The notes under the pieces were generated by a model. That model did no database searches and was not told the DNA's origin. It worked only from the letters and a program-made list of their open reading frames with translations. Made by a program: the position numbers and the translations under genes. A stretch of 11,234 bases of DNA from Armatimonadota bacterium (GTDB lineage: Bacteria > Sysuimicrobiota > Sysuimicrobiia > Sysuimicrobiales > JACQTN01): assembly GCA_016210785.1 (NCBI GenBank), contig JACQTN010000474.1:1-11234 (forward strand), in the 5' to 3' direction. Below are positions 4,699 through 11,234 of this stretch, piece after piece. Positions within the stretch are counted from its first letter, which is position 1. Each line of letters starts with the position of its first letter.

Positions 4699-7098
4699 GT
4701 GAGGCGGCCGTCCGCAACCCCTGATGATCGGCGGCTGATGCGCATAGGCACCTGGGTGCCGGGCCTGGTGGCGCCGGGCGTTCTCGTTCTCCCCGTGCTG
4801 CTGCTGTTCTGGGGGCCGTTGTTTGAAGACAAGAGGCTGTACTGGCAGGACCTGCTGTTGCAGTTCTACCCGTGGTACTCGTTCGCCGCGCGGACGATCA
4901 AACAAGGCGCTGCCCCCTTCTGGAATCCCTACCTGTTTGCGGGCGTTCCCTTGCTCGGGAACCCCCTCGTCGGCCTCTTCTATCCTCCAAACCTGATCTT
5001 CCTGGTCCTCCCCGTTGATCGGGCGGCGGCGTGGAGCATCGCCGGGCACGTGCTGCTGGCCGGATGGGGCACATATCGGTTCGCGCGCGAGCACCGCTGC
5101 ACCCCGGTTCCGGCCCTGCTCGCCGGGATTGCCTTCATGTTCAGCGGCCGCGTCATCGCACTGACGTCTCATCTCTCCATGATACATGCGCTTTCCTGGT
5201 GCCCCATCATTCTCCTCCTCACGCACCGGCTGATCACGGCGTCGAGCTGGAAGCCCTGCCTCTGGCTGACCGCTGCCATCACCATGCAGATCCTGGCGGC
5301 CCATCCGCAGACCACGCTCATCACCGGCATGGCGGCGCTCGGGTATGGAGCGGTCCTGATGACCGTTCACCACCGTGCCTTCCCGGAGGTCATCCGCCGT
5401 CTGCTGGCCATGGCCGGATGTGCCGCGGCAGCGCTGGCCATCAGCGCCGTCCACTGGATACCGGTCGTGATTCTCGTCGCTCACTCTCCCCGATTGGGCT
5501 CCTCGCCCACCAATCCTCTCTCCTTTTCTCTGGAGTGGCCCCACGCGCTGTCGTTCCTTGTGCCGAATCTGTACGGACACCCCGCCGCCGTGTACTGGGG
5601 GGCCTGGAACTACTGGGAGATGGCGGGCTACACGGGGATCATCACCGTCGCCCTTGCCCTGGGTGCCCTGGTGTCGGGCGACCGCGGGACCCGGGCATTC
5701 AGCGTACTGGCGGCGGCCGGACTTGTCCTCGCCCTGGGCGGCAATACGCCCGTCTACTCCAGCCTGGTGCGACTCGTTCCCGGGCTGGGGGTCTTTCGCG
5801 TCCCGGCGCGCTATCTCGTCATCTACGCCTTCGCCATCTCCATGCTCGCGGCCAGAGCGCTCGACCGCGTGGGTGCGCCGGAGCGAGAGGCGCGCCATGC
5901 CATCAACACCGTGGCATGGATCACCGCCGCGCTGCTCGGCCTCCTCCCGCTTCTGTGGTGGGTTGGACCCGCTCGTCCCGGCGCCATCCAGCAGGGCCTC
6001 GCCCGAACCCTGGGGCCGGCCGCCCCGGCAGCGTTCCTGCCGCCCGCGCGGGCCGCGGTATGGGTCGGCATGATGCTCGCCACCACCGCGCTGCTGATCT
6101 TCCTTCTCCTGCTGCTCCTCCTGGCGGGGGGGAAACTCCGCGCACCTGTGTTCAATGTCGCCATTCTGCTCCTGGTCACAGCCGACATGCTGCTGTTTGC
6201 GGCGCCGATGCTGCCTCTGGCAAGGCGCCTCGCGCCCCTGGAGACGCCCTCGGAGATCGAATCCATCGTGCTGCGAGGGCCTCCCGGCAGACGGGTCTTC
6301 ATGATGGAGGACCTCATCCGGGACGCCGAGGATACCCTGGGGAGCCGCGCGTTTGGACCACCAGGTCACGCGTACGTTGCCGGTGCCAAGGCCCGGCTGG
6401 CGCCAAACCTGGCGATGATACTCGGGTACAGCAGCGCCCTGGGCTACGACCAGCTTCCTCTGGATTCGTATGCGCGCTACATCAGCCGCGTGCTGGACGA
6501 ACTGCGGGAGACCCACACCTCCAAGCTGCTGGACTTCCTGGCCGCGGGGTACGTCGTCTCGGCAAAACCCCTTCCCGCGCCTTATCGCCTCCTGTACCGG
6601 TCCCCCACGGTCAACCTCTACGACAACCCTCGCGCTCTGCCCCGAGCCTCTCTGGTGACGCGCGCGGTCGTCGCGGACCGGGGGTTCATGCTGGCATACA
6701 TGCGGAGCCCGGCGTTTGACCCTCGCACGACGGTCGTGCTGGAGGAGATCCCTCCAGAACCTGCCGGGGTCCGCATCCCGGGCATCTCTCAGCAGGTGTC
6801 CGAGCGGGTCCTCTCCACGAACCTGATCGTCTTTCGTGTGCGCACACCTGGCCCCGCGTGGCTGGTGGTCTCCGACGCCTACTACCCGGGGTGGAGGGCG
6901 CAGATCGATGGGAAGCCTGTCAGGATTCTGCGCGCCAACTACGCGTTTCGGGCTGTCATCGTGGAGCCGGGAGACCACGAGGTGGCGTTTACCTATTGGC
7001 CGGCCGGGCTGTGGGTGGCGGCCCTGGTCAGCGGGCTCGGGCTGGCCGTCTGGGGAGGCCTGGCGTGGCGCCTGTCGGCCACGCCCCGTGGTGTCTGA
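4699..7098 (+). CDS. YfhO-family GT-C membrane protein (putative glycosyltransferase)
   Basis: A 799-residue polytopic protein of the YfhO family. YfhO of Bacillus subtilis is needed for lipoteichoic acid glycosylation and is thought to use a polyprenyl-phosphate-sugar on the outer face of the membrane. Here: a first helix at about 20-40; a first outer loop with YWQDLLLQFYPWY (48-60, with D51 a likely catalytic acid), GAAPFWNPYLFAGVPLLGNPLVGLFYPPN (70-98), the strongest family signature; many hydrophobic segments up to about residue 520; a Leu-rich helix LLIFLLLLLLLAGG; a large extracytoplasmic domain from about 530; the conserved SDAYYPGWRAQIDGKPV near 724-740; and a final helix about 770-790. 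The length agrees with the family (about 800-900). The GTG start follows AGGAGG. It is transcribed alone, divergent from GT2-GT75 and convergent with the transporter operon. A G7 run lies within it at 6126-6132. The sugar donor and acceptor are unknown. Confidence 0.9.
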   Translation: MRRPSATPDDRRLMRIGTWVPGLVAPGVLVLPVLLLFWGPLFEDKRLYWQDLLLQFYPWYSFAARTIKQGAAPFWNPYLFAGVPLLGNPLVGLFYPPNLIFLVLPVDRAAAWSIAGHVLLAGWGTYRFAREHRCTPVPALLAGIAFMFSGRVIALTSHLSMIHALSWCPIILLLTHRLITASSWKPCLWLTAAITMQILAAHPQTTLITGMAALGYGAVLMTVHHRAFPEVIRRLLAMAGCAAAALAISAVHWIPVVILVAHSPRLGSSPTNPLSFSLEWPHALSFLVPNLYGHPAAVYWGAWNYWEMAGYTGIITVALALGALVSGDRGTRAFSVLAAAGLVLALGGNTPVYSSLVRLVPGLGVFRVPARYLVIYAFAISMLAARALDRVGAPEREARHAINTVAWITAALLGLLPLLWWVGPARPGAIQQGLARTLGPAAPAAFLPPARAAVWVGMMLATTALLIFLLLLLLLAGGKLRAPVFNVAILLLVTADMLLFAAPMLPLARRLAPLETPSEIESIVLRGPPGRRVFMMEDLIRDAEDTLGSRAFGPPGHAYVAGAKARLAPNLAMILGYSSALGYDQLPLDSYARYISRVLDELRETHTSKLLDFLAAGYVVSAKPLPAPYRLLYRSPTVNLYDNPRALPRASLVTRAVVADRGFMLAYMRSPAFDPRTTVVLEEIPPEPAGVRIPGISQQVSERVLSTNLIVFRVRTPGPAWLVVSDAYYPGWRAQIDGKPVRILRANYAFRAVIVEPGDHEVAFTYWPAGLWVAALVSGLGLAVWGGLAWRLSATPRGV

Positions 7099-7131
7099 GC
7101 CACACGCGCACGCGCACCCCAGTCCCCCTGA

Positions 7132-8229
7132 TCACGACGACTGGGCCCGGGGATCCAGGGCGTCGCGCAGGCCGTCGCCCAGGGTATTGAAAGCCAGCAC
7201 GGTCAGCAGGATGAAGACGCCCGGCGCGAGGAGCCACGGGTACTGGGTCAGCACGGTGAGGTCCTGCGCCTTCGCCAGCATGTTACCCCAGCTGTCCTGC
7301 ACGCCCAGCCCGAAGAAGCTCAACCCCGACTCGCCCAAGATGTAACCGGGGAGGGTCAGGCTGATCACCACGATGATATAGGAGTAGGTGTTGGGCAGCA
7401 CGTGCCGCCAGATGATGCGCAGGTCTCCCAGCCCCAGGGCCCGCGCCGCCTGCACGAACTCCACCTCGCGCAGCGACAGGACCATGCCCCGGATGATGCG
7501 GGCGAACCCCGCCCAGCCGATGAGGCTGAGGATGGCGATGATCATCATCATGCGCATGCCGGAGGAGACGCCCGCGGGGATGATGGCGCTCAGGAAGAGG
7601 AAGAGGTAGAACGACGGAAATCCCTGCAGGAGCTCCACCACCCGCATCAGGATGTTGTCCAGCATCCCGCCGTAATAGCCGGCGATGCCACCCACCAGCA
7701 TCCCCAGTACCGTCGTGATGGCCTCGCCCACCAGGCCGATGGTGAGCGAGATGCGGCCGCCGAAGAGCAGCAGCGTGAAGGCATCCCTCCCGAACTGGTC
7801 GGTCCCCAGCAAGAACAGGCGCGCCGGCTGGTCCACACCCAGCAGGTGCAGGTTGGACGGGATCAGCCCCAGGTAGCGGTAGGCATCGCCGCGCACCAGG
7901 ACGCGGATGGGGTACGGCCGGGCGCGGTCCTCCGCGTAGGCCCGCGTCCCGGGATCGGCCAGCACATAGTTGTAGACAAAAGGCCGCTGCAACCTGCCCT
8001 CGTGCATCACGCGGATGTACACCGGCGGGTGGTAGAACTTCTCCTTGTCGTCGAACGCCGGGCCGTACGGCGCCACGGGATCGGCAAAGAGCGCGCTGGC
8101 GTAGAGCAGCATGATGATCACCGCGCCCGCGGCGGCGAGCCGGTGGCGGCACAGCACGGTCAGGCTGCGCCGCCACCCGCGGACCACCGGCCGGGGTTCC
8201 TGCCGGCGCTTGGGCGTCGGGCTCACCAC
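7132..8229 (-). CDS. Dipeptide/oligopeptide-type ABC transporter permease, DppC/OppC family
   Basis: A 365-residue inner-membrane subunit of a peptide/nickel/opine-type importer. An N-terminal basic cytoplasmic tail (1-30) leads to the first helix (about 31-50). A long extracytoplasmic insert follows (about 51-140), with HPPVYIRV, RPFVYNYVL, YPIRVLVRGDAYRYLGLIPSNLHLLG, then the family hallmark LLGTDQFGRDAFTLLLFGGRISLTIG (140-165). Further helices follow, and the cytoplasmic EAA loop that docks on the ATPase is E255-x-x-F-V-Q-A-A-RALG (residues 255-266), ending at RHVLPN (275-280). The end is NTLGDGLRDALDPR. The insert is larger than in E. coli DppC but known in a subclass of these permeases. 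GTG start with GGGAGG six bases upstream. It is last in the operon, 36 bases after the DppB-type gene, and convergent with the YfhO gene. No ATPase gene follows. Confidence 0.93.
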   Translation of the reverse strand: MVSPTPKRRQEPRPVVRGWRRSLTVLCRHRLAAAGAVIIMLLYASALFADPVAPYGPAFDDKEKFYHPPVYIRVMHEGRLQRPFVYNYVLADPGTRAYAEDRARPYPIRVLVRGDAYRYLGLIPSNLHLLGVDQPARLFLLGTDQFGRDAFTLLLFGGRISLTIGLVGEAITTVLGMLVGGIAGYYGGMLDNILMRVVELLQGFPSFYLFLFLSAIIPAGVSSGMRMMMIIAILSLIGWAGFARIIRGMVLSLREVEFVQAARALGLGDLRIIWRHVLPNTYSYIIVVISLTLPGYILGESGLSFFGLGVQDSWGNMLAKAQDLTVLTQYPWLLAPGVFILLTVLAFNTLGDGLRDALDPRAQSS

Positions 8230-8235
8230 GTCACG

Positions 8236-8241
8236 CCTCCC
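8236..8241 (-). promoter_or_regulatory. Shine-Dalgarno deciding the GTG start of the DppC-type gene
   Basis: GGGAGG on the minus strand ends six bases before the first of two consecutive GTG codons (8229-8227, then 8226-8224). The spacing favours the first. Confidence 0.6.
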
Positions 8242-8265
8242 GGTGCAGATCCGCGCGGCGCCCCG

Positions 8266-9231
8266 TCACTCATAGCGGATCCTGGGATCGAGGTAGGCGA
8301 GCATGATGTCACCGGCCAGATTCCCCATCTGCAGCATGAACCCGCCCATCAGCACCGAGCCCATGATCAGGTAGAGGTCCTTCTTCAGCACCGCCTCCAG
8401 CGTCAGTTGCCCCAGGCCGGGCCAGCCGATCACGCCCTCCACCAGGGCCGCGCCGCTCAACAGCCCGCCGAGCTCGTAGCCGAAAATGGTCACCAGCGGG
8501 TTGAGGGCGTTGCGCAGGGCATGCTTGTAGATCACCGCCCGCTCCGCCAGCCCCTTTGCCCGCGCCATGCGAACATAGTCCTGGCGCAGCACGTCCAGCA
8601 TGTTGCCCCGCAGCTGCCGCATCAGTCCCGCCACGGACAGCACGCCCAGCACGATGGTGGGCAGGACCAGGTGATGCGTCACGTCCAGCACGCGACCCAG
8701 CGGCGAGAGGAGGTCGAAGTTGGGGCTGGTCATCCCGCCGATGGGCAGCCATCCAGTGTAGAAGGCGACGTACAGCAGCAGCAGCGCGGCGAAGAACCCC
8801 GGCACCGAGATGCCGATGAGTGCCAGAACGGTGAGCAGGTGGTCGCCCGGCCGGTACTGGCGCGTCGCCGCATAGATGCCCAGCGGGATGGCCAGCATCC
8901 ACGCCGCGGTCATGGATGTGAGCGACAGCAGCAGCGTGTTGACCATGCGGCTGCCGAGCAGCCAGGCCACCGGCACCTGCCAGGCAAAGGAAAAGCCGAA
9001 GTCCAGCCGCACGATGCTCCACAGCCACTGCACGTACTGGATGTACCAGGGCTGGTCCAGCCCCAGGGTGTGCCGGATGCGGTCCAGCGTCTCGCGGGAG
9101 ATCTGAGGGTTCAACTGCAGGTTCGTGAAGTAATCCCCCGGAGCCAGCTGCATGACCATGAAGGTGATCATGGTCATCCACAGCAGCACCGGCACCATCT
9201 GCAAGAGCCGGCGGAGGACGTAGCGGAGCAT
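8266..9231 (-). CDS. Dipeptide/oligopeptide-type ABC transporter permease, DppB/OppB family
   Basis: A 321-residue inner-membrane permease, the heterodimer partner of the DppC-type protein. The N-terminus MLRYVLRRLLQMVPVLLWMT is the classic DppB first helix, followed by TFMVMQLAPGDY (23-34) and a periplasmic region with RETLDRIRHTLGLDQPWYIQYVQWL (46-70) and LDFGFSF (76-82). Further helices include LLSLTSMTAAWMLAIPLGIYAA and the ISVPGFFAALLLLYVAF segment. The EAA loop is DYVRMARAKGLAERAVIYKHALRNAL (218-243), then GALLVEG-like SGAALVEGVIGWPGLGQL. The C-terminus DIMLAYLDPRIRYE is standard for the family and the length is normal. The ATG has a modest AAGAAGG upstream. It lies 21 bases after the binding-protein gene and 36 before the DppC-type gene, so one transcript is likely. 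The substrate cannot be told from permease sequence. Confidence 0.94.
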   Translation of the reverse strand: MLRYVLRRLLQMVPVLLWMTMITFMVMQLAPGDYFTNLQLNPQISRETLDRIRHTLGLDQPWYIQYVQWLWSIVRLDFGFSFAWQVPVAWLLGSRMVNTLLLSLTSMTAAWMLAIPLGIYAATRQYRPGDHLLTVLALIGISVPGFFAALLLLYVAFYTGWLPIGGMTSPNFDLLSPLGRVLDVTHHLVLPTIVLGVLSVAGLMRQLRGNMLDVLRQDYVRMARAKGLAERAVIYKHALRNALNPLVTIFGYELGGLLSGAALVEGVIGWPGLGQLTLEAVLKKDLYLIMGSVLMGGFMLQMGNLAGDIMLAYLDPRIRYE

Positions 9232-9252
9232 GGAGGAACCTTCTTGGCGCTT

Positions 9253-10995
9253 CTAGCGCTTCCGGTAGATGTCCCAGATGTTCCAGAGGGCTCCGCCGTA
9301 GTTGGTATACCGGATGTTGCCCAGGGTGTTGCGCACGGCGGTCTGGCCCAGGGACTGCACCGTGGGGATCACGGGAAGCTGCTCCGCGATGATCTCCTGG
9401 TACCGGTTGTAGCGTTGCCGGCGCCGGGCCTGGTCCACGGTGGACGCGGCGCCGTCGAAGACGCGGTCCATCTCCGCCTCCCACGGCGTGGCCGGCTGCT
9501 TCTGCCGCGGGTTCCAGAAGTGCAGGCTCCCGGTGGAGTGGTAGACGTTGCGGCCGTTGTGGGGGTCGACGCCGCCGGTGAGCCCGATGTAGATGGCGTC
9601 CCAGTCGAAGCTCGCGTCCAGCTTGCTCACCAGCAGGTTGAAGTCGCGTGGAAGGAAGTTCACCTTCATCCCCAGCGCTTCCAGGTTGTCCTTGATGATG
9701 CGGGAGGTGGCCTCGGCGTCGGAACTCCCGGCAGAGGTGTTCAACTCGAACTCCACCGGGTTGCTCTGCGCGTCGCGCAGCTTCCCGTCCTGGCCGCGGC
9801 TCAGCCCCGTCTCCTTCAGCAGGGCCTCCGCCCGCTTGGGATCGTAGGGGTACTGCCGGGTGTTGGGGTTGAAGAAGAGCTTGTTGGCCGGGCTCTCCGG
9901 GCCGTACTGGGGAACGGCGCGGCCGGCGTGCACCTGGTTGATGAGCCGCTGCCGGTCGATGGCGTGGGCGACGGCCTGACGGAACTTCACGTTGGAGAAC
10001 CAGCCGAGCTTCGGCGGCTTGGCGCCGCGCGGGTTCTGGTTGAAGGTGATGAACTCGATGCCGAACCCCGGCCCGCCCTCGTACACGCTATAGTTCCCGC
10101 GGGCCGCGTCACGCTTGAAGGCTGAAAACTCCCGCCCGCGGATGCCGTACACGTCGGTCTCGCCCGCCTGAAACTTGAGACGGGCGGTCTCCACGTTGGG
10201 CACGATGAGGCGCACCATCCGGTCCAGGTAGGGCAGCCGCGTGCCCGCCTTGCTCACCCGCCAGTAGTTGGGGTTGCGCTCGTACGTCAGGCGCTGCGCC
10301 GGCTCGTACTTGGTGAGCATGAACGGCCCCGTACCCACGATCTCCCTGGGCGGGGTGTTCACGCCCCAGGTCTGCATGAACTTGCCGGCCTTGTACGCCG
10401 CCTCCAGCTTGTGCCTGGGGATGATGGGGATCCCGATGGTGCGGAGGAAGGGACCAAAGGGCGTGGGCGTGATGAACTGCACCGTGTGCGCGTCCACTTT
10501 CTTGTAGGCAATCTTCTTGCCGCCCATGGTGAGCACGTCGGCGAAGCTGTTGATGACCTTGGGGTCGTAGAGCGCGTCGAAGGTGAAGACCACGTCGTCC
10601 GCGGTGAACGGCTTGCCGTCGAACCACTTGATGCCCTGCCGGAGATTGAAGGTCCAGGTGCGGCCGTCGGGGCTCACGCTCCAGCTCTCGGCCATGGCGG
10701 GCTCGACCTCCGTGGTCTCGCCGTGCTCCTCCACCAGCCCCTCGAACACCGGGCCCACCGCGGCCGAGGACGACGTCTCCTGCGCGACGACCACGTTGAA
10801 GGTCTTGGGGTCGGAGATGGTGGATACCACCAGGGTTCCGCCGCGGATCCCCGGCCCGCCCTCGCTGACCTTGGGCACCGGGATGTCGGGCAGCCTGGGC
10901 GCGACGGGCGCGGCCTGCCCCGCGCCGCCTGCGGCGGCGAGCACCGCCAGCGCCACCACGGCGGCCACGGCGCGACGTGCATCCAGACGTGTCAT
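9253..10995 (-). CDS. ABC transporter extracellular solute-binding protein, family 5 (SBP_bac_5)
   Basis: A 580-residue exported binding protein feeding the two permeases. Signal peptide: MTRLDARR basic end, hydrophobic core about 9-23, cleavage likely near 28-29 (GQA/AP). There is no lipobox cysteine, so it looks like a free periplasmic or otherwise retained protein and not a lipoprotein. Mature family-5 hallmarks: GGTLVVSTISDPKTFN (54-69), EPAMAESWSVSPDGRTWTFNLRQGIKWFDGKPFTADDVVFTFDAL (about 98-142), GTGPFMLTKYEPAQRLTYERNPNYWR (about 220-246), FRQAVAHAIDRQRLINQVHAG (about 338-358), and a C-terminal LPVIPTVQSLG...LWNIWDIYRKR. Family members bind peptides, nickel-chelates, opines, sugars or others; which one is unknown here. 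The start has GGAGGA five bases upstream. It lies 26 bases downstream of the thiolase stop, so probably shares its transcript. Confidence 0.95.
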   Translation of the reverse strand: MTRLDARRAVAAVVALAVLAAAGGAGQAAPVAPRLPDIPVPKVSEGGPGIRGGTLVVSTISDPKTFNVVVAQETSSSAAVGPVFEGLVEEHGETTEVEPAMAESWSVSPDGRTWTFNLRQGIKWFDGKPFTADDVVFTFDALYDPKVINSFADVLTMGGKKIAYKKVDAHTVQFITPTPFGPFLRTIGIPIIPRHKLEAAYKAGKFMQTWGVNTPPREIVGTGPFMLTKYEPAQRLTYERNPNYWRVSKAGTRLPYLDRMVRLIVPNVETARLKFQAGETDVYGIRGREFSAFKRDAARGNYSVYEGGPGFGIEFITFNQNPRGAKPPKLGWFSNVKFRQAVAHAIDRQRLINQVHAGRAVPQYGPESPANKLFFNPNTRQYPYDPKRAEALLKETGLSRGQDGKLRDAQSNPVEFELNTSAGSSDAEATSRIIKDNLEALGMKVNFLPRDFNLLVSKLDASFDWDAIYIGLTGGVDPHNGRNVYHSTGSLHFWNPRQKQPATPWEAEMDRVFDGAASTVDQARRRQRYNRYQEIIAEQLPVIPTVQSLGQTAVRNTLGNIRYTNYGGALWNIWDIYRKR

Positions 10996-11021
10996 GGCTC
11001 TCCTCCGGATGGACCCTCTAC

Positions 11022-11234
<213 letters not shown>

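Noticed and set aside
4687..6978. A 763-codon open frame on the minus strand antisense to the YfhO gene
   Set aside because: Arg/Gly/Gln-rich low-complexity translation, the typical antisense shadow of a high-GC3 gene; the plus-strand YfhO protein has full family signatures.
7118..7145. CCCAGT/ACTGGG inverted repeat at the convergent YfhO-DppC junction as a terminator
   Set aside because: Six-base stem with a 16-base loop, no T-run on either strand, and it runs into the DppC-type coding end.
7402..10125. A 907-codon open frame on the plus strand, His/Gln-rich, antisense to both permeases and the binding protein
   Set aside because: It spans three clearly recognisable minus-strand genes and their gaps; its composition is what the complement of GC-rich codons gives. 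No family resemblance.

Overview
This is a GC-rich bacterial window with ten protein-coding genes, two of them cut by the window edges. There is no rRNA, tRNA, CRISPR array, insertion sequence or phage gene that I can see. Codons are strongly G/C-ending, and alternative starts (GTG, TTG) sit behind good Shine-Dalgarno sequences. The lineage cannot be fixed from sequence reading alone. High GC, large dipeptide/oligopeptide-type ABC systems, thiolase-type acyl-CoA genes and YfhO/GT39 membrane glycosyltransferases would fit several uncultured or thermophilic high-GC groups (Armatimonadota/CSP1-3-like, Chloroflexota, deep Bacillota); this is a guess.

Left block (1-2602, + strand): the 3' end of a DUF35-type OB-fold acyl-CoA-binding protein, a DUF1444-like protein with a possible N-terminal membrane anchor, and a GT39/ArnT-like polyprenyl-phosphate-sugar-dependent membrane glycosyltransferase. 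The last two overlap by ATGA.

Middle block (2631-7098): two minus-strand genes, a GT2 dolichol-phosphate-mannose-synthase-like enzyme (3688-4443) followed by a GT75 'reversibly glycosylated polypeptide'/UDP-arabinopyranose-mutase-like protein (2631-3599). They are divergent from a plus-strand YfhO-family GT-C membrane protein (4699-7098). The GT75 protein is the most unusual gene here. It keeps the plant hallmarks: DDDC, two arginines seven residues apart, and the HGLW..PDYDAPTQL block. A GT2 polyprenyl-phosphate-sugar synthase beside a YfhO protein resembles the CsbB/YfhO logic of Bacillus teichoic acid glycosylation. My inference is a cell-surface glycan decoration module that may use an arabinofuranose-like sugar supplied by the mutase homologue. 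Sampled stretches of the GT75 gene are less GC-rich than the flanking GT39 gene, which fits acquisition of the cassette by transfer.

Right block (7132-11234, - strand): an operon reading thiolase (3' end only), extracellular solute-binding protein, DppB-type permease, DppC-type permease, with gaps of 21-36 bases. No ATPase genes follow; the operon ends against the convergent YfhO gene. Coupling of a thiolase to the importer is only positional.

The largest non-coding stretch is the 255-base divergent region 4444-4698. All other gaps are under 90 bases.
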